Counted from the stretch's first letter, positions 1 through 6,061 are shown. The stretch: 6,061 nt of DNA from an uncultured Planctomycetaceae bacterium (GCA_903958265.1 CAJBSQ010000536.1:1-6061); one strand, 5' to 3'. Notes: a model not told the origin generated them from the letters alone. Numbers and translations: made by a program.

Positions 1-2235
1 CTCGCCGGGCTGCAGGCGGTCCGCGGCCAGTCGCGGGTGACTGACCAGAGTCCCGAGGAGAAATTTCAGGCGCTGGAGAAGTACGGCATCGACCTGACGA
101 AGCGGGCCAGCCAGGGCAAGCTCGATCCGGTGATCGGCCGCGATGCCGAGATTCGCCGCGTGATCCAGGTGCTCTCGAGGCGGACGAAGAACAACCCCGT
201 GTTGATCGGCGAGCCGGGCGTGGGCAAGACGGCCATTGCCGAGGGGCTGGCCCTGCGGATCGTGCAGGCCGACGTGCCGGAGAACCTGCGGGGGCGACGC
301 GTGGTGGCGCTCGACCTCGGCGCGCTGATCGCCGGCACGAAGTACCGCGGTGAGTTCGAGGACCGCCTGAAGGCGATCCTTCGCGAGGTCGAGGCAGCCG
401 CTGGCAACGTGGTGTTGTTTATCGACGAACTCCACACGGTGATCGGTGCGGGAGCCGCCGAAGGGGGCTCCGACGCGGCCAATCTGCTCAAGCCGGCCTT
501 GGCCCGCGGCGAGCTCCGCTGCATCGGTGCAACCACGCTCAGCGAATACCGGAAGCATATCGAGAAGGATGCGGCGCTGGAGCGACGGTTTCAGCCGGTG
601 ATGGTTGGGGAGCCCAACGTCGAAGACACGATCGCGATCCTGCGCGGCCTGAAGCCCCGCTACGAGGCCCATCACAAGGGGGTCAAGATCAAGGATTCTG
701 CGCTCGTGGCGGCGGCGGAGCTCTCCCACCGCTACATCGCCGACCGGTTTCTGCCCGACAAGGCGATCGACCTGATGGACGAGGCCACGAGCCGGATCGC
801 GATGGAGCTCCAGAGCGTGCCCAGCGAGATCGACGAGGTGCAGCGGCGGCTGCTGCAGCTCGAGCTGGCCGCCCGGCAACTCGCCGAGGAGACGGAGGAG
901 CATGCCAAGGAGCGGCTCAAGGACATCGAGCAGGAGTCCACCACGCTCCGAAAGACGCTCGCTGACCTGCGGCGGCAATGGGAGGCGGAGAAGCTCGGCG
1001 TCGGGAGTGCGCAGGAGCTGCGGAAGCAGCTTGACGAGGTGCAGCACGCGTTTGACCAGGCCGGCGTGGCGGTCAAGGAGCGGCAGGCGGCAGGCCAGCC
1101 GGTCGGCGAGGAGATCTACCAGCGGCTCTACGAGCTCGACGTGCAGCGAAAGGCTCTGCTGCAGCGGCTGGAGCAGGAGGGCACGGAGCGGGACACGCGG
1201 GAGGCAGGCAAGGGAGTGACCAAGCGGTTGCTGCGCCGGGACGTCGGCCCCGAGGAGATCGCCGAGGTGGTCAGCGCATGGACCGGCATCCCGGTCACGC
1301 GGCTCGTCGAAACGGAGCGGGCGAAACTGCTCGTGCTCGAAGACCGCCTGCACCAGCGGGTGGTGGGCCAGGAGGAGGCGGTGGAGGCAGTGAGCGACGC
1401 GGTCCGCCGCAGTCGTGCCGGCCTCCAGGATCCCAACCGGCCGATCGGCTCATTCATCTTCCTGGGCCCCACAGGCGTCGGGAAGACGGAACTGTGCAAG
1501 GCGTTGGCGGAGGTGTTGTTTGACGACGAAGACGCCATGATCCGCATCGACATGAGCGAGTTCATGGAGAAGCACACGGTCGCCCGGCTGATCGGTGCGC
1601 CCCCGGGCTACGTGGGCTACGAGGAGGGCGGGCGGCTCACGGAGGCGGTCCGGCGTCGGCCGTATTCCGTCGTCCTACTCGACGAGATGGAAAAGGCCCA
1701 CCGCGACGTGTTCAACGTCCTTCTCCAGGTGCTCGACGACGGGCGGCTGAGCGACAGCCTCGGGCACACGGTCGACTTCACCAACACGATCGTGGTGATG
1801 ACGAGCAACGTGGGCAGCCAGGCGATTCAGGAGATCACGAAGGAGGGGGGCAGCGAGCAGGAGGTCCGCGACGCCGTGAAGGAGGCGCTCACCGCCCGCT
1901 TTCTCCCCGAGTTCCTCAACCGCATCGACGAGACGATCGTGTTCCACCCGCTCGACCAGAAGCACATCCGCAGGATCGTGCAGTTTCAGGTGCAGCGGCT
2001 GGTCGATCAGGCGGCCAAGGCGGGCATCACGCTCGACTGCACGGAGGCCGCGATCGACGAGGTGGCGAGGCTCGGCTACGACCCCGTCTACGGTGCCCGG
2101 CCCCTGAAGCGTGTGATCCAGCACCAGCTCCAAAATGAGCTCGCGCGAGAACTCCTCTCGGGCAAGTTCCCCGAAGGCAGCCGGGTGAAGATCGATTTCG
2201 TACAGGATGGGTTCGTGTTCGAACTCCTGCCCTGA
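1..2235 (+). CDS. clpB: ATP-dependent protein disaggregase ClpB (Hsp100), 5'-partial
   Basis: ClpB is a cytoplasmic hexameric AAA+ chaperone that threads aggregated proteins through its pore with the DnaK system. The frame is open from base 1, and the first codons (L-A-G-L-Q-A-V-R-G-Q) match the linker after the ClpB N-domain. The GTG at 37 is therefore internal and about 135 residues lie upstream, judged by the E. coli position of the first Walker A. Counting from that GTG, AAA1 has Walker A GEPGVGKT (58-65), pore loop KYRG (102-105), Walker B FIDE (128-131) and the arginine-finger region LERRF (181-185). A coiled-coil middle domain spans about 260-400. AAA2 has Walker A GPTGVGKT (477-484), pore loop GYVGYEEGG (524-532), Walker B LLDE (547-550), arginine finger FLNRID (626-631) and sensor 2 GARPLKR (686-692). 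No catalytic residue is missing. The middle domain is about 19 residues longer than in E. coli. The M domain, and not a ClpP-binding loop, argues for ClpB over ClpA or ClpC. Confidence 0.97.
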   Translation, partial: LAGLQAVRGQSRVTDQSPEEKFQALEKYGIDLTKRASQGKLDPVIGRDAEIRRVIQVLSRRTKNNPVLIGEPGVGKTAIAEGLALRIVQADVPENLRGRRVVALDLGALIAGTKYRGEFEDRLKAILREVEAAAGNVVLFIDELHTVIGAGAAEGGSDAANLLKPALARGELRCIGATTLSEYRKHIEKDAALERRFQPVMVGEPNVEDTIAILRGLKPRYEAHHKGVKIKDSALVAAAELSHRYIADRFLPDKAIDLMDEATSRIAMELQSVPSEIDEVQRRLLQLELAARQLAEETEEHAKERLKDIEQESTTLRKTLADLRRQWEAEKLGVGSAQELRKQLDEVQHAFDQAGVAVKERQAAGQPVGEEIYQRLYELDVQRKALLQRLEQEGTERDTREAGKGVTKRLLRRDVGPEEIAEVVSAWTGIPVTRLVETERAKLLVLEDRLHQRVVGQEEAVEAVSDAVRRSRAGLQDPNRPIGSFIFLGPTGVGKTELCKALAEVLFDDEDAMIRIDMSEFMEKHTVARLIGAPPGYVGYEEGGRLTEAVRRRPYSVVLLDEMEKAHRDVFNVLLQVLDDGRLSDSLGHTVDFTNTIVVMTSNVGSQAIQEITKEGGSEQEVRDAVKEALTARFLPEFLNRIDETIVFHPLDQKHIRRIVQFQVQRLVDQAAKAGITLDCTEAAIDEVARLGYDPVYGARPLKRVIQHQLQNELARELLSGKFPEGSRVKIDFVQDGFVFELLP

Positions 2236-2257
2236 GCGGATGCCGCGGATGCCGCGG
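2236..2257. repeat. Tandem 9-mer GCGGATGCC (about 2.5 copies) with a CCGCGG hairpin
   Basis: Immediately after the clpB stop codon, GCGGATGCC occurs at 2236-2244 and 2245-2253, followed by a partial third copy. Within it, CCGCGG-ATG-CCGCGG (2243-2257) can fold as a 6-bp, all-GC stem with a 3-nt loop on either strand. It fills almost all of the 24-bp gap between clpB and the convergent small gene, so it may help stop transcription from both sides. There is no T-run, so it is not a classic intrinsic terminator. It could also be a chance slippage product in GC-rich DNA. Confidence 0.45.
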
Positions 2258-2259
2258 GA

Positions 2260-2457
2260 TCAGCCCCGCTTCCGGTCTTCGAGCCCCATGCGGCCGATCA
2301 GCACCTCGCAGCCGGCGGTCATCTTGCGGAGTTTCTCGGCCATCACGAGTTTCTCGCTGGTGGTGGCCTTCTTCACCTTCGACTGCATCTTGACGAGCTT
2401 CTGCTTGCGATGCCGACGACGCTTGACTTCCTTCATCCGGTTGCTGATGCCGCCCAT
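2260..2457 (-). CDS. Small, highly basic protein (65 aa), possibly DUF6800-like
   Basis: Function unknown. The 65-residue product has 21 Lys/Arg and only 6 Asp/Glu. A dense basic block lies at residues 7-30 (including KRRRHRKQK at 12-20), followed by a likely helix and a conserved-looking end, EKLRKMTAGCEVLIGRMGL (41-59). There is no signal peptide or membrane segment, so a cytoplasmic protein that binds nucleic acid or the ribosome is plausible, though this is inference. The pattern recalls short basic proteins of planctomycetes annotated, from memory, as DUF6800; this was not checked. The ATG is supported by an upstream AGGAA ten bases away and by a promoter with near-consensus spacing at 2496-2524. 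The gene is convergent with clpB (24 bp between the stops) and divergent from the tRNA-Ser gene. Its coding signal is stronger than that of the opposing frame, which shows no recognisable motif. Confidence 0.75.
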   Translation of the reverse strand: MGGISNRMKEVKRRRHRKQKLVKMQSKVKKATTSEKLVMAEKLRKMTAGCEVLIGRMGLEDRKRG

Positions 2458-2495
2458 GGTCGATTGGTTCCTGTGAGGTGTGCGGGGAAGCCAAG

Positions 2496-2524
2496 ACTCT
2501 AGAAAATAAGCGGAAAACAGTCAA
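2496..2524 (-). promoter_or_regulatory. Sigma70-like promoter for the small basic protein gene
   Basis: On the minus strand, TTGACT (2524-2519) is followed by a 17-bp spacer and TAGAGT (2501-2496). The -35 matches consensus at five of six positions and the -10 at four of six, including the key first T, A and final T, with ideal spacing. The spacer is AT-rich (TTATTTT) in otherwise GC-rich DNA. The predicted start of transcription near 2489 gives a leader of about 30 nt, which contains the AGGAA ribosome-binding site before the ATG at 2457. Confidence 0.55.
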
Positions 2525-2540
2525 AGCCACCCCGTCCGGA

Positions 2541-2597
2541 GGCGGGCGGAAGCGGTTTGCCCGCCGCGACGGTCCGTCGGCCCGGGCGGCACGCCCG
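2541..2597. repeat. Cluster of three GC-rich inverted repeats
   Basis: Three potential hairpins lie end to end. GGCGGGC (2541-2547) pairs with GCCCGCC (2559-2565), a 7-bp stem with an 11-nt loop. CGACG (2567-2571) pairs with CGTCG (2575-2579) around a 3-nt loop. CGGGCG (2583-2588) pairs with CGCCCG (2592-2597) around GCA. They sit between the promoter of the minus-strand small gene and the putative tRNA promoter. None carries a T-run. They may be protein-binding palindromes, a structural insulator between divergent units, or chance pairing in GC-rich sequence. Confidence 0.45.
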
Positions 2598-2598
2598 A

Positions 2599-2627
2599 TA
2601 GACTTCGGCGAGCACTCTGCGGACAAT
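2599..2627 (+). promoter_or_regulatory. Putative promoter of the tRNA-Ser gene
   Basis: TAGACT (2599-2604), a 17-bp spacer and GACAAT (2622-2627) resemble -35 and -10 elements, each with four of six consensus bases. Transcription would start near 2634, about nine bases before the mature tRNA 5' end, a reasonable tRNA leader. The evidence is position and weak consensus only. Confidence 0.35.
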
Positions 2628-2642
2628 GCAGCCGCGGAAGCC

Positions 2643-2729
2643 GGATGGGTGGCAGAGCGGTTGAATGCACCGGTCTTGAAAACCGGCAGTCGCGAAAGCG
2701 GCTCGTGGGTTCAAATCCCACCCCATCCG
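2643..2729 (+). tRNA. tRNA-Ser (anticodon UGA)
   Basis: The 87-nt sequence folds as a complete class II tRNA. The acceptor stem pairs GGATGGG (2643-2649) with CCCATCC (2722-2728), and the discriminator is G (2729), as expected for serine. The D-stem is GCA/TGC. The anticodon stem CCGGT/ACCGG (2670-2674, 2682-2686) encloses loop CTTGAAA with anticodon TGA at 2677-2679, which reads UCA and, by wobble, other UCN codons. The long variable arm forms a stem GTCGC/GCGGC closed by a GAAA tetraloop (2689-2702). The T-arm is GTGGG-TTCAAAT-CCCAC. The 3' CCA is not encoded (GCT follows), so a CCA-adding enzyme is needed. Confidence 0.97.
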
Positions 2730-2811
2730 CTGTTCAATAACGTCAGTGTCGTAAGTACCGTCTGGGCTGGGCGCCGCGTCAAGCAGTCGATTCTCATCGC
2801 CTGGACCGACA
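2730..2811. other. Gap between convergent tRNA-Ser and MFS gene, nothing recognised
   Basis: These 82 bases separate the 3' end of the tRNA gene from the stop codon of the opposing transporter gene. I found no ORF, strong hairpin or T-run. The only palindromes are short (GGCGCC, and CGAT-TCTC-ATCG), too weak to call a terminator. Confidence 0.5.
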
Positions 2812-4278
2812 TCACGCGTCCGGCCGGGAAGACGGCGATTTGGTTCCGGGCTTTGGAGGCGCTGGGGCGAGATCCGTTCCTCTCCACACTTCCGGGGCAC
2901 TGGATGGCGATGCAGGGGGAATTGTCTGTGACGCCCGCTGGGCTGGGGCCAGCCAGATCGCCACGAATCCAAGAGCATAGACGAGGCTCAGCAGTCCGCC
3001 GACGCGGGCGTAATCGCCGCCGAGGGCTGCGAACAGCCAGCCTGAAGCGAGCACGCCAATGGCGGTGAGAAAGCGGCCCGAGTTATAGGCCAGCCCACTT
3101 CCGGTGGCCCGCACGTCGACGGGAAAGAGTTCCGGCAGATAGACCGCGAGCCAGCCGAAGAACAGGGTGGATACGAATCCCTGCATGCAGACGATCGGAA
3201 GGAATGTCGGCTCGAGCGGCGCGGTGAGGCGAAACATCGCCGCCGTGGCGACGGTGGCGCCGGCACTGATGAGCAGATAGCTGCCGCGACGGCCGAGCCA
3301 GCCGACGAGCTGGGCACCAACGAAACTTCCAAGCACCGAACCGGCTGCCCACCAGCCCTGCGTGACGGCTTTATACGAAGACTGGCTCGGGCCCGCCACG
3401 CTGTCAGCCCAGGGGACCATCCATTTGCTGGCCGACCAGGCGCCTACCATCGGGACCGCACTGACGAGCACCGCGGCGAGCGTGGTGCGGAGCAGCGTCG
3501 GCCCGAAGAGCGCGTTGAAAGCGCTTGACTTCGGCACGCGGGCGTCGCGACGGAGATCCACCCCTCCCCTGTTGGCAAGCCACTGTGGCGACTCGGGGAG
3601 CAGCGTCAGCACGAGCACACCAAGCACCGCGGGCAGTCCTGCGAGCCGGAAGATCCACCGCCAGGAGTCGGGAGTGATTGGCCAGACCTGCGCGAACTGC
3701 GCCAGCATGAGAATGCCGGCGTTGAGTCCAGCCGCCATCACGCCCGACACCGTCGCCTTCGAGGCGGTTGGCCAACTCTCGGCGACCAGCGCGATGCCGT
3801 TGGGCCACATGCCACCCACGCCGAGGCCGACGAAAAAGCGCAGTGCGAGCATCTGCTCCTGGCTGGTGACCAGGCTGCCAAGGGCGGCGCAGACCGAATA
3901 GAAAAGGATGCTCACGCCCATCGCTCGCGAGCGGCCGATGCGATCGCCAAGGTTGCCGAGGGCGATGCCGCCGATCGCCGCGCCAAGCATGAGCGCCGCG
4001 GTGAATCTCGCGAACCAGTCGCCACCGGACGCCGGAGTGAACGCGTCGCCGAGGAGGCTCTTCGAGACCGAAAGCGACGCCACCGGCATCAGGCCGAGTT
4101 CAACGCCGTCGAAGAGGAGACCGAGGAATGCGGCGGCGAGGACGGCGACGCGGGCCCGTGGGCCGAGCGGAGCGACGGCATGGGATGACGCGGACACGGC
4201 TCTCTCGTGCGGGATGCGGCGGGGTGCCTTGTGGATCGAGACCGTCGCGGGTGCCGAGGATAGGTGGGTCAACGGCAC
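2812..4278 (-). CDS. MFS transporter (sugar/metabolite porter type)
   Basis: An inner-membrane major facilitator superfamily carrier, presumably a proton-coupled or facilitated transporter of a sugar or organic acid; the substrate cannot be assigned. Twelve hydrophobic segments are visible between residues 43 and 444. Family marks are motif A GNLGDRIGRSR (108-118), the segment GLGVGGMWPN with a downstream E (151-167), PESPQWL after helix 6 (228-234), and LPELFPVDVRATGSG (381-395). The last two recall sugar-porter and aromatic-acid/metabolite symporter groups. Residues 1-42 and about 445-488 are polar, Pro/Ser/Ala-rich tails and probably disordered. The start is uncertain: the given start is a GTG at 4278 with only a weak GCAGAA upstream, while a second GTG at 4197 has GAGAG close before it; no ATG lies ahead of the first helix. 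It follows the oxidoreductase gene by about 29 bp on the same strand, which suggests one operon. Confidence 0.9.
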   Translation of the reverse strand: MPLTHLSSAPATVSIHKAPRRIPHERAVSASSHAVAPLGPRARVAVLAAAFLGLLFDGVELGLMPVASLSVSKSLLGDAFTPASGGDWFARFTAALMLGAAIGGIALGNLGDRIGRSRAMGVSILFYSVCAALGSLVTSQEQMLALRFFVGLGVGGMWPNGIALVAESWPTASKATVSGVMAAGLNAGILMLAQFAQVWPITPDSWRWIFRLAGLPAVLGVLVLTLLPESPQWLANRGGVDLRRDARVPKSSAFNALFGPTLLRTTLAAVLVSAVPMVGAWSASKWMVPWADSVAGPSQSSYKAVTQGWWAAGSVLGSFVGAQLVGWLGRRGSYLLISAGATVATAAMFRLTAPLEPTFLPIVCMQGFVSTLFFGWLAVYLPELFPVDVRATGSGLAYNSGRFLTAIGVLASGWLFAALGGDYARVGGLLSLVYALGFVAIWLAPAQRASQTIPPASPSSAPEVWRGTDLAPAPPKPGTKSPSSRPDA

Positions 4279-4307
4279 TTCTGCAAGCGTTCGCAGGCGT
4301 CGCGCCG

Positions 4308-5603
4308 TCAGGAGGAGCTGCGGGGCGCGGCCCAGTGGCCGTCGCGATACGTCCCGCCCAACAGCCGCGTGGCCTCGTCGTCGCCCACGACCCGGTCGCC
4401 GCCAGCTTCGAGCTGCAGTGAGCGGCCGAGCTCCACCGCCAGGTTGCCCAGGTGCACGAGCGCCACCGTTCGGTAGGCCTCCTCCATGTCAGCAACTGGC
4501 CGCGTGCCGCCGCGGATCGCCGCCACGAAATCGGCCTGGTGGCTCGGCATCGGCGGGAGGTCGGCCGGGGGTTTGACCGCGACCCGCTGGTTGGACCCGT
4601 CCAGCAGTTCGACCTTGCCCCGCTTGCTCACGAACAGCTGCCCGTTCGTTCCGTAGAACTCCGCGCCGCTATCGCAGTTGTGGGGATAGTTTCCCGACCA
4701 GAGCCGCATCTCGAAGATCAGCTGACGACGCTTGCCGACGCCGCCGTCTCCCGGATACTCGAAGGCCAGCGTCGCGGTGTCGGGAAACTGCTGGTCGTCG
4801 TCGATGCCGTACTTGCCTCCCAGGCCCATCGCGGTCGTCGGCAGCGCATCCACGCCCAGTCCCCAGCGGGCGTAGTCGATCTCGTGAGTGCCGTCGTTGC
4901 CGATGTCGCCGTTGCCGAAGGCGTGCCACCACCGCCAGTTGTAGTGGAAGCGATTCTCCTGGAACGGCAGCATCGGTGCGGGGCCCACCCAGAGGTCGTA
5001 GTCGACCCCGGGCGGCGGCTGGGACGGCCGCTGATGGCCGATGTTTTTGCGGCGCTGGATGTTCCAGGCCTTGGCCACGAGGACGTCGCCGATCGCCCCC
5101 TCCCGCAAGAGCTTGACGGCATTGACGATGAGCGGGTTGGACCGGCTCTGCGTGCCGTGCTGCACGACCACGCGATTGCGGCGAGCGGCCTCGAGCAGGA
5201 GGCGGGCCTCCCGGAGGTTGTGGCTGCAGGGTTTTTCCACGTAGACGTGCTTGCCAGCGTCGCAGGCCAGGATGGAGGCCGGGGCGTGCCAGTGGTCGGG
5301 GGTTGCAACGATCACGGCGTCGACGGCGCGATCGTCAAGGATTCGCCGCAGGTCAGCGACCGGTTCGCCGGCGCCGAGCTCGGTGCGGGCCGCCTTCAGA
5401 CGCTCCGCGTCGGGGTCGCAGACGTAGGCGATGCGGACACCGGGCACTGCCGCCATCGATTTGGCCACGCCCCTTCCCTGGCTACCGCAGCCGATCAGCG
5501 CCACCACCACGTCGTCGCCGGTTCCGGCGCGCACCGCCGAGGAGGCGAGCGTGACGCCTGCCGTGCCCGTCCACTGAATGAAGCTCCTTCGACTGGTTGC
5601 CAT
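4308..5603 (-). CDS. Tat-exported Gfo/Idh/MocA family oxidoreductase
   Basis: A 431-residue NAD(P)-dependent sugar or polyol oxidoreductase of the Gfo/Idh/MocA family. The ATG at 5603 is chosen because GGGAG lies six bases upstream and the protein then begins with a twin-arginine signal, SRRSFIQ (4-10), a hydrophobic stretch and a possible cleavage site after VRA (24-26). The frame stays open to 5708, but that extension would bury the signal. The Rossmann domain has GCGSQG (38-43), followed by TPDHWH (101-106) and EKP with the conserved lysine (123-125). The C-terminal domain has GDIGNDGTHEIDYARW (232-247), where H240 and D243 fit the family's catalytic region, though Asn236 occupies the Asp place of the classic D-x-G-x-H. 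The Tat signal predicts folding with cofactor before export to the periplasm, as in Zymomonas GFOR. The neighbouring transporter suggests joint handling of one substrate, which is unknown. Confidence 0.93.
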   Translation of the reverse strand: MATSRRSFIQWTGTAGVTLASSAVRAGTGDDVVVALIGCGSQGRGVAKSMAAVPGVRIAYVCDPDAERLKAARTELGAGEPVADLRRILDDRAVDAVIVATPDHWHAPASILACDAGKHVYVEKPCSHNLREARLLLEAARRNRVVVQHGTQSRSNPLIVNAVKLLREGAIGDVLVAKAWNIQRRKNIGHQRPSQPPPGVDYDLWVGPAPMLPFQENRFHYNWRWWHAFGNGDIGNDGTHEIDYARWGLGVDALPTTAMGLGGKYGIDDDQQFPDTATLAFEYPGDGGVGKRRQLIFEMRLWSGNYPHNCDSGAEFYGTNGQLFVSKRGKVELLDGSNQRVAVKPPADLPPMPSHQADFVAAIRGGTRPVADMEEAYRTVALVHLGNLAVELGRSLQLEAGGDRVVGDDEATRLLGGTYRDGHWAAPRSSS

Positions 5604-5735
5604 CTGAATCTCCCGGCTGTCGCGTCTTGTGCGTCCATGCAACTTCGACCGAGAATCCAACGCCGTGATCAGCATATCCGAGGGCTGCCTTCCTCCGCGG
5701 CGACGCAAAGCTCACGTCCGCCTCGCGCCGGGTGG
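5604..5735 (-). other. 132-bp gap upstream of the oxidoreductase gene
   Basis: Read on the minus strand, the gap holds a GGGAG ribosome-binding site six bases before the oxidoreductase ATG. A lone -10-like TATGCT lies in the middle (about 5675-5680), without a convincing -35 at the right distance. No terminator for the upstream PEP-CTERM gene is visible, so it is open whether the oxidoreductase has its own promoter or is read through. Confidence 0.4.
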
Positions 5736-6061
5736 TCAGCTGCGGGAGCGACGACGGAGCACCATCGCCACAATGCCCGCCCCGGCAGCGACCGCGGCCA
5801 GGCTCGTCGGCTCAGGCACCACCACGAGGCTCAGGCCGCTCGGGCTGAGCGCCTCGAAGTAGGCCGTCTTGCCTGCTCCAAGGTCATACGCGTTGCCGGA
5901 GCCGAAGTTGGCCAGGCCCGTGAGGTTCACGTTGCCCGCGATTAGCGGGTAGGTGGCGTCGGCCACGCTGCTGGTGAGGCCCGTGAGACTCCCGACGCCA
6001 AACGTGGCGGCTGAGGCGAACGTCACCGAACCGCTCACCGTGAGGGGGGCTGCGGCGTTGA
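5736..6061 (-). CDS. PEP-CTERM sorting-domain protein, C-terminal part
   Basis: This is the last 107 residues of a protein whose 5' end lies beyond the right edge; the frame has no stop up to base 6061, so the GTG at 6038 is internal. The C-terminus has the full sorting signal: VPEP (codons 5819-5808), a hydrophobic helix of about 15 residues (5801-5757) rich in Ala, Gly and Val, and the basic tail RRRSRS (5756-5739). Such tails are recognised by the exosortase system, which exports proteins and is thought to release or anchor them at the cell surface. The visible upstream part is rich in Gly, Ser, Thr, Val and Asn with short alternating hydrophobic stretches, as in secreted beta-rich proteins; a link to autotransporter-associated beta-strand repeats is only a guess. 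No catalytic motif is visible. Confidence 0.88.
   Translation of the reverse strand, partial: NAAAPLTVSGSVTFASAATFGVGSLTGLTSSVADATYPLIAGNVNLTGLANFGSGNAYDLGAGKTAYFEALSPSGLSLVVVPEPTSLAAVAAGAGIVAMVLRRRSRS

Noticed and set aside
37..39. GTG at 37 as the start of clpB
   Set aside because: The frame is open back to base 1 and those codons match the conserved ClpB segment before V-T-D-Q, so the true start is upstream of the window.
66..536. A 156-codon minus-strand frame inside clpB
   Set aside because: Ser/Arg/Ala-rich shadow of the conserved AAA1 module, with no motif and no promoter of its own.
2730..2811. A tRNA-associated integration (attachment) site downstream of tRNA-Ser
   Set aside because: No direct repeat of the tRNA 3' end, integrase or mobile gene is visible in the window.
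2478..3068. A 196-codon + strand frame running through the tRNA-Ser gene
   Set aside because: It reads through a complete tRNA and into the opposite strand of the transporter gene; the translation has no recognisable feature.
3908..4576. A 222-codon + strand frame spanning the junction of the transporter and oxidoreductase genes
   Set aside because: The translation is low-complexity Arg/Pro/Ala with no domain, and it lies opposite two well-supported genes.
5604..5708. Upstream start at 5708 for the oxidoreductase gene
   Set aside because: It would put 35 polar residues ahead of the twin-arginine signal; the ATG at 5603 has a good ribosome-binding site and leaves the signal at the N-terminus.
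4452..5945. A 497-codon open frame on the + strand opposite the oxidoreductase and PEP-CTERM genes
   Set aside because: Its codons are the exact reverse complements of the minus-strand codons. In that register a stop arises only opposite TTA, CTA or TCA, which are rare in this high-GC coding DNA. The product shows no known motif, whereas the minus strand carries clear family motifs.

Overview
The window looks like chromosomal DNA from a high-GC planctomycete, probably of the Pirellulales type. This is inferred from gene content, not from a search. The pointers are a Tat-exported Gfo/Idh/MocA oxidoreductase, a surface protein with a PEP-CTERM tail, and a short, very basic protein of a kind I associate with planctomycetes.

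Left part (1-2235, + strand): the 3' portion of clpB, the Hsp100 disaggregase. The frame is open at base 1, so about 135 N-terminal codons lie outside. Both AAA+ modules are intact. The second half of the coiled-coil middle domain is longer than in E. coli ClpB and differs from it.

Middle (2236-2811): a 65-residue basic protein is encoded on the minus strand, convergent with clpB, behind a good sigma70-like promoter (TTGACT, 17 bp, TAGAGT). About 185 bp separate it from a divergent tRNA-Ser(UGA) gene at 2643-2729, and this gap contains three GC-rich inverted repeats in a row. The 82 bp after the tRNA show no gene and no clear terminator.

Right part (2812-6061, all minus strand; transcription runs from right to left): the C-terminal end of a PEP-CTERM surface protein enters from the right edge. 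It is followed by a Tat-signal Gfo/Idh/MocA oxidoreductase and then, about 29 bp on, by a 12-helix MFS transporter. The oxidoreductase and transporter are probably cotranscribed and may form a small carbohydrate or polyol uptake/oxidation unit; the substrate cannot be read from the sequence. The PEP-CTERM gene is 132 bp upstream and may be a separate unit.

I see no mobile element, CRISPR array, defence system or clearly new system. The points most worth a second look are the ClpB middle-domain divergence, the small basic protein with its strong promoter, and the hairpin cluster before the tRNA.
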